Below, in pieces: positions 1 through 6,851 of a stretch of 34,263 nt of DNA. Both the position numbers and the translations under genes were made by a program. The stretch spans positions 36,673-70,935 of the forward strand of contig PMKN01000075.1 of NCBI GenBank assembly GCA_003158675.1, given 5' to 3'. A model generated the notes under the pieces. The model was not told where the DNA came from. It saw only the letters and a list, made by a program, of their open reading frames with translations, and did no database searches. Origin of the DNA: Chloroflexota bacterium (GTDB lineage: Bacteria > Chloroflexota > Limnocylindria > Limnocylindrales > CSP1-4). Each line of letters opens with the position of its first letter. Within the stretch, counting starts at the first letter, position 1.

Positions 1-387
1 CAGAAGCCCGAGCTGTACGACGTGCTGGTCCTGCCAAACCTTTACGGCGACATCGTGAGCGACCTCTGCGCCGGCCTCGTCGGCGGGCTTGGCGTGGCGC
101 CCGGCGCCAACATCGGCACTGAGGCGGCGGTCTTCGAGGCGGTCCATGGCTCCGCCCCAAAGTACGCCGGCCAGAACAAGGCCAATCCCACCGCCTTGAT
201 GCTCTCGGGCGTGCTGCTGCTCCGCCATATCGGCCGGCAGGCCGCGGCACAGCGGGTCGAGGACGCCATCCGGGCTGTCATCGCCGAAGGTCGCTCCGTC
301 ACATACGATCTCGGCGGCTCTGCCGGGACCAGCCAATTCGCCGACGCGATCGTCGCTCGTCTGGAGTCTGTCGCGACCACGGCCTGA
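1..387 (+). CDS. NAD-type isocitrate/isopropylmalate dehydrogenase, C-terminal part
   Basis: Only the last 128 codons are present; the reading frame is open from base 1. The family uses NAD(P) to oxidatively decarboxylate a beta-hydroxy acid (isocitrate or 3-isopropylmalate). Visible signatures are [18 protein letters not shown] (metal- and substrate-binding Asp region), GANIG, the NAD-binding turn [20 protein letters not shown], and the C-terminal DLGG[11 protein letters not shown]. The DLGG..GTS..F ending and the sdh genes directly downstream favour NAD-dependent isocitrate dehydrogenase over LeuB, but the substrate-specificity region lies outside the window, so both remain possible. It ends in TGA 53 bases before sdhC. 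Confidence 0.88.
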   Translation, partial: QKPELYDVLVLPNLYGDIVSDLCAGLVGGLGVAPGANIGTEAAVFEAVHGSAPKYAGQNKANPTALMLSGVLLLRHIGRQAAAQRVEDAIRAVIAEGRSVTYDLGGSAGTSQFADAIVARLESVATTA

Positions 388-440
388 TCGTCATATTTCG
401 GGATCGGTCGAGGCCGGTCGAGCAAGGTTCGGGAGGCGCA

Positions 441-806
441 ATGCTGCTGTTTCGCTATCGCGGCTCCGAAGGGATGCTGGCCTGGGCATTCCATCGCATC
501 TCAGGGATCGCAATCTGGGCTTTCGTGCTGCTCCACGTCCTGGACATCTACCTTGCCGGCGGCGACCCGAAGGTCTACGACGACCTGCTGACGTTCTATG
601 CGAGTCCTCTAGGCCGCATCCTCGAGGTCCTGCTCGGCGCGGCGCTCCTGTACCACGCCCTCAACGGCATCCGGATCCTGGCAATGGACTTCTGGCCGCG
701 CCTGACCGCCTACCACAAGCAGATCTGGTACGCCAACTGGGCCATCTTCATCGTGGCGGGGGTGCCGGCCGCGATCATCATTCTCAAGCCGATCTTCGGT
801 CTGTAG
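441..806 (+). CDS. sdhC: Succinate dehydrogenase cytochrome b556 subunit
   Basis: Membrane anchor of complex II, 121 residues, carrying electrons from the iron-sulfur subunit to quinone. Three hydrophobic segments lie at about residues 20-40, 57-81 and 97-117. HRISG (18-22) corresponds to the quinone-site H-R-x-S-G motif, and YHALNGIR (71-78) holds His72, the expected axial haem b ligand. ATG is preceded by GGGAGG at a good distance. It starts the sdhCDAB run and is followed 11 bases later by sdhD, so the genes are probably one operon. Length is normal for the family. Confidence 0.93.
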   Translation: MLLFRYRGSEGMLAWAFHRISGIAIWAFVLLHVLDIYLAGGDPKVYDDLLTFYASPLGRILEVLLGAALLYHALNGIRILAMDFWPRLTAYHKQIWYANWAIFIVAGVPAAIIILKPIFGL

Positions 807-817
807 GGGAGGCGGAG

Positions 818-1207
818 ATGTCGCTGTATTCGCGATCCGGCCGACCTCGCCCCCAGAGCGGCGGCTTCGAGCTCTTCGTCTGGTACTACATGCGGCTCTC
901 GGGAGTTGCACTCTTCGTGCTGGCGCTGATCCACTTCAGCGTCATGCATTTCGTCTTCGATCCGTCCCAGGAAAAGAGCGGCTGGATCTTCAGCGAGCGT
1001 TGGAACAACGTCCTGCTGCGGAGCTTCGATTGGTTGCTCCTGATGATGGTCGTGAGTCACGCATTCCTCGGCATCCGGACCGTGACGATGGACTACTTCC
1101 AGGGCGGCCGCCGGACCCTGGCCCTTACCGCCCTGTATCTGCTGGGGATCGTCGTCTTGGTCATGGGCACGACGGTCGTGCTGACCGTCAAGATCCCGGG
1201 AGCCTGA
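818..1207 (+). CDS. sdhD: Succinate dehydrogenase hydrophobic anchor subunit
   Basis: Second membrane anchor of complex II, 129 residues. After a polar N-terminus there are three hydrophobic stretches (about 27-47, 70-90, 100-122). YYMRLSGVALF (23-33) resembles the R-x-S-G quinone-site helix of SdhC/SdhD proteins, and VSHAFLGIR (79-87) contains His81 in the position of a haem ligand, mirroring the H-x3-G-I-R motif of SdhC. An ATG with GGCGGAG just upstream is used. Only three bases separate its stop from sdhA, which indicates translational coupling. Confidence 0.92.
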   Translation: MSLYSRSGRPRPQSGGFELFVWYYMRLSGVALFVLALIHFSVMHFVFDPSQEKSGWIFSERWNNVLLRSFDWLLLMMVVSHAFLGIRTVTMDYFQGGRRTLALTALYLLGIVVLVMGTTVVLTVKIPGA

Positions 1208-1210
1208 TCG

Positions 1211-2959
1211 ATGGACCACCCATTCGACGCGGTTGTCGTCGGCGCCGGCGGCGCTGGCCTCTGGGCGGCGCTGGAGCTGGCCCGCGAAGGCGTCAACACC
1301 GCCGTCCTGACCAAGCTCTACCCGACGCGCTCCCACACCGGCACCGCTCAGGGCGGCGTCTGCGCGGCACTCGGCAACCTCGAGGAGGACAAGCCAGAGT
1401 GGCACATGTTCGACACGGTCAAGGGCGGCGACTACCTCGTGGATCAGGACGCGGCCGAGGTGCTCGCGAACGAAGCCATCGAGACGGTCATCGAGCTCGA
1501 GCACATGGGCCTGCCGTTCAACCGCACCGCGGACGGCAAGATCGACCAGCGCCGCTTCGGCGGCCACACCCGCAACTTCGGCGAGGCGCCCGTCCGACGG
1601 GCGTGTTTCGCGGCCGACCGAACCGGCCACATGATCCTGCAGACCCTGTACCAGCAGTGCATCAAGCACGGAGTCAAGTTCTTCGACGAGTATCAGGTCT
1701 TGGACCTGCTCTTCGAGGGCGGCGAGCCCGCGAGCGGCGGACGAGCGGCCGGGGTGGTGGCGTACCGCGTCGCCGACGGGCAGCTCCACACCTTCCGAGG
1801 CAAGGCGGTGCTACTCGCGACCGGCGGCTTCGGGCGGATGTTCCGCATTACGTCCAACGCCCACAGCCTGACCGGCGATGGCGTTGCCCTGTGCTACCGC
1901 CACGGGATCCCTCTGCAGGATATGGAGTTCTTCCAGTTCCACCCAACCGGGATCGTGGGAATCGGCATCCTGCTGTCCGAGGCGGCGCGCGGTGAGGGCG
2001 GCACGCTCCTCAACGACAAGGGCGAACGTTTCATGGAGCGCTACGCGCCAAAGCTGATGGAGCTGGCTCCGCGGGACATGGTCAGCCGGGCGATGTACCA
2101 GGAGATCCGGGCCGGCCGAGGCATCGGCGGCAAGGATTACCTGTACCTAGATGTGCGCCATCTCGGCCGCAAGGTGATCGAGGAGAAGCTCCCGGACATC
2201 ACCGATTTCGCCCGCATCTACCAGGGCGTCGAGCCACTCAAGGAACCGGTGCCCGTCCAGCCCACGGCCCACTACGCCATGGGCGGGATTCCCACCAACG
2301 TGGAGTCCGAGGTGGTTTGGGACGAGAAGAAGACGGTCGTTCCGGGTCTGTTCGCGGCGGGCGAGTGCGCTTGCGTCAGCGTCCACGGGGCGAACCGGCT
2401 CGGGACCAACTCGCTCGTGGACCTGCTCGTCTTCGGGCGGCGAGCCGGGCGGCAGATGGCCCGCTATGCCGGCACGGTCGAGCGGCCGCGTCCGATGCCA
2501 GACGCCACGGAGCCGGTCCGCGCCAGACTGGCCCAGATCCGCTTGCGCGAGAGCAGTGGCGAATCGGTGGCCGCGATCCGCCACGAGTTGGCGGACGTGA
2601 TGATGGACAACGTGGGCGTATACCGCGACGCGAGGCTCCTGGCGGTGGCCAAAGCAAAGGTCGGCGAACTCAAGGACCGGTACGGCAGAATCTCGATCGC
2701 CGACTGCGGCGACGTCTTCAACACGGATCTGCTGGAGGCCAACGAGCTCGGCTACCTGCTCGATCTGGCCGAAGTGACCGCCGCCTCCGCTCTAGCACGC
2801 ACGGAGAGCCGCGGGGCGCATTCGCGAGAGGACTACCCAGAGCGCAACGACGCCAGGTGGCTCAAGCACACGCTCGCTTACAAAGGGCCGAAGGGGCCCA
2901 TCCTCAAATACAAGCCGGTCTCGATCACCCGCTTCGAGCCGAAGCCGCGGACGTACTGA
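1211..2959 (+). CDS. sdhA: Succinate dehydrogenase flavoprotein subunit
   Basis: Catalytic subunit of complex II, 582 residues; oxidises succinate to fumarate with covalent FAD. The N-terminal dinucleotide fold GAGGAG is at 11-16. SHTGTAQGG begins at Ser41, so His42 is the predicted covalent FAD attachment residue. Active-site motifs follow: FFQFHPTG, GEGG-TLLNDKGERFMERY with the catalytic Arg region, HYAMGG, and GECACVSVHGANRLGTNSL near the C-terminal FAD contacts. The last 100 residues form the helical fumarate-reductase C-terminal domain. Length and motif order are canonical. It lies between sdhD and sdhB in the same operon. Confidence 0.97.
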   Translation: MDHPFDAVVVGAGGAGLWAALELAREGVNTAVLTKLYPTRSHTGTAQGGVCAALGNLEEDKPEWHMFDTVKGGDYLVDQDAAEVLANEAIETVIELEHMGLPFNRTADGKIDQRRFGGHTRNFGEAPVRRACFAADRTGHMILQTLYQQCIKHGVKFFDEYQVLDLLFEGGEPASGGRAAGVVAYRVADGQLHTFRGKAVLLATGGFGRMFRITSNAHSLTGDGVALCYRHGIPLQDMEFFQFHPTGIVGIGILLSEAARGEGGTLLNDKGERFMERYAPKLMELAPRDMVSRAMYQEIRAGRGIGGKDYLYLDVRHLGRKVIEEKLPDITDFARIYQGVEPLKEPVPVQPTAHYAMGGIPTNVESEVVWDEKKTVVPGLFAAGECACVSVHGANRLGTNSLVDLLVFGRRAGRQMARYAGTVERPRPMPDATEPVRARLAQIRLRESSGESVAAIRHELADVMMDNVGVYRDARLLAVAKAKVGELKDRYGRISIADCGDVFNTDLLEANELGYLLDLAEVTAASALARTESRGAHSREDYPERNDARWLKHTLAYKGPKGPILKYKPVSITRFEPKPRTY

Positions 2960-2969
2960 GGCCGACCGA

Positions 2970-3755
2970 ATGAACGTCGATCTGCGCATCCTCCGCTACG
3001 ACCCTGAGTCACCCTCGCTGACTTCGGCGGCGAAGCCGGCTCCAGCAGCCGGCGAGCGTGCCGCTCGAGCGGCCGAATCAAGCGGCCGGCCATCTGCGCC
3101 TCCCAAACCCCACTGGGTGACGTACCAGGTCGAGGTCGATCCAATGGACCGCGTCCTCGATCTGCTCATCAAGGTCAAAGCCGAACAGGACGGCTCTCTC
3201 AGCTTCCGCCGTTCCTGCGGCCACGGCATCTGCGGCTCCGACGCGATGCTCATCAACAACCGCAACCGTTTGGCCTGCCGCATCCGGGTGGATCAGTTGG
3301 GCAAGAAGATCTCTGTCGCGCCGCTGCCCGGCCTGCCAGTGGTCAAGGATCTGGTCGTGGAGATGAGCGGCTTCTTCGGCAAGTACCGCTCGGTCAAGCC
3401 CTACCTGATCAACGATCAGCCCGAGCCGGAGCGCGAACGACTCCAGAGCGCCGGGGACCGGGCCCGCTACGACGACACCACCAAGTGCATCCTGTGCGCC
3501 GCCTGCACTACCGCCTGCCCGTCGTTCTGGGCCCGACCCGAATACGTGGGTCCCGCGGCGATCGTCCAGGCCCATCGCTTCATCTTCGATTCGCGAGACG
3601 AGGGTGCCGCCGAGCGGCTTGAGATCCTGGCCGACGAGAACGGCGTGTGGCGCTGCCGGACGATCTTCAACTGCGTGGACGCTTGCCCGCGCGGCATCAA
3701 CATCACCCGGGCGATCCTCGAGGTCTCCGGCGCGATCGTGGGGCGACGAGGCTGA
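2970..3755 (+). CDS. sdhB: Succinate dehydrogenase iron-sulfur subunit
   Basis: Electron-transfer subunit with three iron-sulfur clusters, 261 residues. The [2Fe-2S] ligands are Cys83, Cys88, Asp91 and Cys103 in SCGHGICGSDA...LAC, the Asp variant also known in E. coli. CILCAAC (173-179) with Cys239 should bind the [4Fe-4S] cluster, and Cys183, Cys229 and Cys235 the [3Fe-4S] cluster. Unusual: between the first strand (LRILRYDPE, 5-13) and the second (HWVTYQVEV, 48-56) there are about 33 Ala/Pro/Ser-rich residues where most relatives have only a few. It begins 10 bases after sdhA. Confidence 0.96.
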   Translation: MNVDLRILRYDPESPSLTSAAKPAPAAGERAARAAESSGRPSAPPKPHWVTYQVEVDPMDRVLDLLIKVKAEQDGSLSFRRSCGHGICGSDAMLINNRNRLACRIRVDQLGKKISVAPLPGLPVVKDLVVEMSGFFGKYRSVKPYLINDQPEPERERLQSAGDRARYDDTTKCILCAACTTACPSFWARPEYVGPAAIVQAHRFIFDSRDEGAAERLEILADENGVWRCRTIFNCVDACPRGINITRAILEVSGAIVGRRG

Positions 3756-3796
3756 GCCCGCCGAAGGATCCGGGGTGGGATTCGCTCTGGCAGTCA

Positions 3797-4339
3797 GTGG
3801 GTGCCGGGCCGGAGGCGCCTGCGGCCGGAGCTTCGGCGCTTGACGTGCCGGCCGCAACGGGCGCCGCCGGCTCTCAGCTGCGGCTGATCATCCGGACGGA
3901 CGGAGCCGCCCGAGGGAACCCCGGACCGGCTTCGTCGGGCGCGGTTCTCATCGACGCCGCCGCGCCGGGCGCCCGACGTCCGGACGCCGCGCCCATCGCC
4001 ACCATCTCGGAGTACCTCGGCGTCCAGACGAACAACGTGGCCGAGTACACGGCCGTCCTGAGGGCACTGACGCTGGCCCATGAACTCGGCGCGGGCGAGG
4101 TCGAGATGCTGCTCGACTCCAAACTGATAGTCGAGCAGGTCAACGGTCGCTGGCGCGTCAAGGACGCGAAGCTGATACCGATCCATGCTCAAGTGAAGGC
4201 GGCACTCGGGCGCTTCGCGCGCTGGAGCGCTACACACGTGCCGCGGGCTCAGAACACGCAGGCTGATGCGCTCTGCAACGAGGCCATCGACCGGGTCCAG
4301 GCCGGCGGGGCGCGCGTGGCGGTGGTTCGGGCGAAGTAG
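3797..4339 (+). CDS. RNase H-like ribonuclease
   Basis: RNase HI fold protein expected to cut the RNA strand of RNA:DNA hybrids with two metal ions. All four acidic catalytic positions are visible: Asp in RTDGAARGNPGPA, Glu in NNVAEYTAVL, Asp in LLDSKLIVEQV and Asp in NTQADALCNEA. The last fits the compact RnhA/Rv2228c-like branch rather than E. coli RnhA. The start is uncertain. A GTG at 3797 is used here; a GTG at 3845 would remove an Ala/Pro-rich lead of 16 residues. An earlier GTG at 3647 overlaps sdhB by 109 bases and is unlikely. It ends convergent to the PPK2 gene. Confidence 0.82.
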   Translation: MGAGPEAPAAGASALDVPAATGAAGSQLRLIIRTDGAARGNPGPASSGAVLIDAAAPGARRPDAAPIATISEYLGVQTNNVAEYTAVLRALTLAHELGAGEVEMLLDSKLIVEQVNGRWRVKDAKLIPIHAQVKAALGRFARWSATHVPRAQNTQADALCNEAIDRVQAGGARVAVVRAK

Positions 4340-4344
4340 GGGAG

Positions 4345-4389
4345 CGGATCGCCCGGGGCCGGATCGCCTGGGGCTGGTCGCCCGCGCCC
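4345..4389. repeat. 15-bp tandem repeat between convergent genes
   Basis: CGGATCGCCCGGGGC is followed directly by CGGATCGCCTGGGGC (one mismatch) and a third degenerate unit, TGGTCGCCCGCGCCC. The array begins just after the stop of the RNase H-like gene and lies in the 113-base gap before the 3' end of the minus-strand PPK2 gene. It is GC-rich and may fold, so it could help end transcription from either side, but there is no T-run. Confidence 0.5.
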
Positions 4390-4452
4390 CGGCACGGATT
4401 CGGCCGGTGCTATCGCAGTTCGGGTGCCGGCTGTTGCTGGGGGCGGCGGGCC

Positions 4453-5280
4453 CTAGACGACTTTGAAGCCCTCGATTCCAGTATCCGGCTCCGGGTACTG
4501 CGGGTTGAGTTCGTCGATGGCGTCGGCCACGATTTCGCTGACGGCCAGGTTGCGCACCCAGTTGTGGTTGGCGGGAATGAGCTGCCACGGGGCGTAGTCC
4601 GTGCTCGTCTCGGCCAGCATCTCGTTGAACGCGAGGGTGTAGGCGTCCCAGAACTTGCGCTCTACCTGGTCGGCCATCGAGAACTTCCAACGCTTGATTG
4701 GGTCGTCGACACGGTCCTGGAAGCGCTGGCGCTGAGTGTCCTTGTCGATTGCCAGGAAGAACTTGAGGATCGTCACGCCCTCCTGGGTGAGCATCAGCTC
4801 CCAATCGCGGATCTCGCCGTAGTGGCGCCGCCACTGCTCCTCTGGCTCCAGGTTGTGCACGCGAACGATCAGGACCTGCTCGTAGTGGCTCCGATTGAAG
4901 ATGCCGATTTGACCTTTGCCCGGCATCGCGGCATGGACCCGCCACAGGTAGTCGTGAGCCAGCTCGATTGGGGTGGGTTCTTTGAACGAGGTGACCGGCG
5001 TGCCCTGAGGGTTGAAAGCGCCGGCGATGACTTTGATCGTGCCGTCTTTGCCGGCCGCATCGATGCCCTGGAGAACGATCAGCACGGCATGCTTGGCTTC
5101 GGCGTAGATGCGGCACTGGAGGTCGGCCAAACGGGCCAGGTTGTCCGCCAGAACCTTCTCGGCGCCGTCCTTGTCGCGACCCAGGGGGTCACCGCAGTCG
5201 AACTTCGCGAGGTTCACCTTCTCGCCTGGCTTGACGCGCGTCAACTCGCGCAAGCTGCGTTCCGTCTCCTTCTTGGCCAC
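4453..5280 (-). CDS. ppk2: PPK2-family polyphosphate:nucleotide phosphotransferase
   Basis: Predicted to move phosphate between polyphosphate and nucleoside mono- or diphosphates, 275 residues. Walker A is GIDAAGKDGT (Lys at about residue 78), followed by FKEPTPIELAHDYLWR, the Walker B-like segment IGIFNRSHYEQVLIVRVH and the lid-side helices with RFQDRVDDPIKRWKFS. These are hallmarks of the TIGR03709-like PPK2 group of similar length. GTG at 5280 is chosen because AGGAGAG sits 7 bases upstream and the product then begins AKKETERSLREL; the frame stays open 74 codons further upstream, but that part is Arg/Pro-rich noise. Substrate class (AMP or ADP) cannot be decided by eye. Confidence 0.92.
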   Translation of the reverse strand: MAKKETERSLRELTRVKPGEKVNLAKFDCGDPLGRDKDGAEKVLADNLARLADLQCRIYAEAKHAVLIVLQGIDAAGKDGTIKVIAGAFNPQGTPVTSFKEPTPIELAHDYLWRVHAAMPGKGQIGIFNRSHYEQVLIVRVHNLEPEEQWRRHYGEIRDWELMLTQEGVTILKFFLAIDKDTQRQRFQDRVDDPIKRWKFSMADQVERKFWDAYTLAFNEMLAETSTDYAPWQLIPANHNWVRNLAVSEIVADAIDELNPQYPEPDTGIEGFKVV

Positions 5281-5360
5281 TTGCCGCTCTCCTGCCTTCG
5301 AGATCAAGGATTCGTCAGGCCATCGTAATCCCGTCCGGCGCCTCGAGGGGAATGGCCCGG

Positions 5361-5921
5361 TCAGTGCGTCTCGGTCTGGAGGCGGTACCTCACCTCTATC
5401 GCTGACATGCCTCCCATTTCCAGCGCCTGGCGGGCGCCGTCCGGCTGCCAGCCCAGAGCCTCGTAGAATGTCCTGGCGGCCTGGTTCGCCTCGAAGACCC
5501 ACAGCACCAGGGTCTCGGTTCCGTGGCCGCGCCAGTGCGCCACGGCGGCTTCCAGCAGCGCTCTTCCCAGCCCCTGACGCGACGCGTCCGGCAGGACATA
5601 GATGGCGTAGATCTCTGCGGCGGGGGGTAGCACGTCATCGTCCCGGGGCGGTCCACCTCCGACGAAGCCGACCACGCGTCCGTCGCGTTCGGCGACCCAG
5701 GCGGGTGTACCTCCTTCGGAATCCCGGGCGAGCACCTCTTGCCACGCCGCTGTGCGCGATTCCACCCGTAGCGAATCCAGGAAGTCGTCTGGGAGGATGC
5801 TGCGGTAAGCGGCCTGCCAGCCCGCGACGGCAACCTCAGCGATGGCGCGGGCGTCCGAGGGCGTGGCGCGGCGTATCGTGAGTTCGGTCGCTTTGGTCTC
5901 CTGACGATGTCCGGCGTCCAT
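5361..5921 (-). CDS. GNAT-family N-acetyltransferase
   Basis: Acetyl-CoA-dependent acyltransferase of unknown substrate, 186 residues, single GNAT domain. It opens with LTIRRATPSDARAIAEVAVAGW (N-terminal strand and helix). The acetyl-CoA pyrophosphate loop follows as VLPDASRQGLGRALLEAA, and the C-terminal N-x2-A-x2-FYEALGW motif closes the fold. The ATG at 5921 is favoured because GGGGAGG lies 5 bases upstream; an in-frame ATG at 5951 has no such site and falls in the rnpB promoter. It lies upstream of ppk2 on the same strand with an 80-base gap, so the two may be co-transcribed. Confidence 0.88.
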   Translation of the reverse strand: MDAGHRQETKATELTIRRATPSDARAIAEVAVAGWQAAYRSILPDDFLDSLRVESRTAAWQEVLARDSEGGTPAWVAERDGRVVGFVGGGPPRDDDVLPPAAEIYAIYVLPDASRQGLGRALLEAAVAHWRGHGTETLVLWVFEANQAARTFYEALGWQPDGARQALEMGGMSAIEVRYRLQTETH

Positions 5922-5951
5922 CGCGGCCTCCCCGTCGGTATCGAGACTCAT

Positions 5952-5980
5952 TTGGTTTGCGTCATCGGCTGGACTAGAAT
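5952..5980 (+). promoter_or_regulatory. Sigma-70-type promoter of rnpB
   Basis: TTGGTT (5952-5957), a 17-base spacer and TAGAAT (5975-5980) form a good housekeeping promoter. Predicted initiation near 5987-5990 coincides with the 5' strand of helix P1 of the RNase P RNA. Confidence 0.7.
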
Positions 5981-5989
5981 CTCCTCGGC

Positions 5990-6353
5990 GAGTCGGCCGG
6001 ACGATCGCGCGCTCTCGGTTTCGGCCGAGCCCGCGAGGAAAGTCCGAGCTCCTCAGCGCAGGGTAGCGGGTAACGCCCGTCCGCCGTGAGGCGAGGACCA
6101 GTGCCACAGAGACGTAGCCGGGCTCGGGGTGAACCCGGGCACGGTAGGTGAAACGCGGCAAACTCTGCTCGGAGCAAGGCCAAATAGGAGGACGCGGTTC
6201 GGGCGCCCGGGCAACCGGTCGTTTGGACGGAAGAGGTCGCGCTGCCCAGTCCTCGGGTCGGCCGCTTGAGCCGTCGGGTAACCGCCGGCCAGAGATGGAT
6301 GATCGTCGCCGCGACGCAAGTCGCGGCACAGAACTCGGCTTATAGGCCGGCTC
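5990..6353 (+). ncRNA. rnpB: RNase P RNA, bacterial class A
   Basis: Catalytic RNA of RNase P, which removes tRNA 5' leaders. Conserved blocks are in order: GAGGAAAGTCCG (6035-6046), the CACAGAGACG region near 6112, GGTGAAACGCGGCAAACTC, AAATAGGAGGACG, GGTAA of loop L15 (6277-6281) which pairs with the tRNA CCA end, AGAGATGGATGATCG, and ACAGAACTCGG...TATAGGCC (6328-6348). P1 is formed by GAGTCGGCC (5990-5998) and GGCCGGCTC (6345-6353) with one G-T pair, which sets both ends. Length of about 364 bases suits an A-type RNA. The presence of GGTAA agrees with the genomically encoded CCA of the tRNA-Val gene in this window. Confidence 0.95.
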
Positions 6354-6444
6354 GCCGCCTCTCCTTACGCCGACAGCCGCCCTCCTACGGAACGTCTCGA
6401 CACGCCAAAAACGGTTCTCGTGACTGACCGCGCTGCAGGCGATT

Positions 6445-6699
6445 TCAGTCCTCGTCGGGCCGGAAGACGTGGTCGGCGACGCAGCCTGTGCACACAGCCA
6501 CGCCCGTCTCGAGGTCCCCAAGGGGCAGTGGCAGGCGGCGGTCGGGATACATGCAGCTGACTTCGTATTCGGCGCCATCGGCGGTCCCGACGCGACTCAG
6601 GCGGCGGAAGGTACAGCGTCGAATCCATGGCGCCGACGGTGGGACTGCGACGGGGCGGGCGGTGGGCTCGGGCTGGGCGATGCGCTTGGGAAGGGCCAT
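6445..6699 (-). CDS. Small four-cysteine protein, function unknown
   Basis: An 84-residue product that I cannot name. After a Pro/Arg-rich start it has Cys29, then SCMYPDRRLPLPLGDLETG around Cys49 and CTGC (Cys70, Cys73) close to the acidic end FRPDED. Four cysteines with a C-x2-C pair suggest a small zinc-binding fold. The ordered DLETGVAVCTGCVADHVF segment looks like real protein rather than a shadow. ATG at 6699 is used; GGAGGT lies 14 bases upstream, rather far, so the start is uncertain. It is divergent from the LysM protein gene. The 91 bases between rnpB and its stop hold nothing I recognise. Confidence 0.55.
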   Translation of the reverse strand: MALPKRIAQPEPTARPVAVPPSAPWIRRCTFRRLSRVGTADGAEYEVSCMYPDRRLPLPLGDLETGVAVCTGCVADHVFRPDED

Positions 6700-6716
6700 C
6701 GTGTCGGCTTTCGACC

Positions 6717-6730
6717 TCCGAAGGTTCGGA
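6717..6730. promoter_or_regulatory. Perfect inverted repeat between divergent genes
   Basis: TCCGAA-GG-TTCGGA lies 18 bases before the minus-strand four-cysteine gene and overlaps the GGAGGT site on that strand. It could be an operator or an RNA hairpin masking the ribosome site. The rest of the 152-base gap up to the LysM gene shows no clear promoter. Confidence 0.3.
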
Positions 6731-6851
6731 AGCTACCATCGCCGGAGGCGTCACGGCAAGCTGCGAAAGGTACTAGACTGCCCGGCGGCGGCTGTCGAGC
6801 GAGTCGGCCGGGCCGCCCTCGGTTGCTCACCCTTGATGCTCAGGAGGTTGC

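Noticed and set aside
3647-3796. Upstream start for the RNase H-like gene inside sdhB
   Set aside because: A 109-base overlap with the conserved iron-sulfur end of sdhB and no ribosome site make it unlikely.
3794-5116. Minus-strand open frame overlapping the RNase H-like and PPK2 genes
   Set aside because: It reads the PPK2 region in a wrong frame; the right frame gives the full PPK2 motif set.
5361-6578. Continuous minus-strand frame that would extend the acetyltransferase to 405 residues
   Set aside because: The extension runs through the RNase P RNA and is not protein-like; a strong GGGGAGG site supports the start at 5921.
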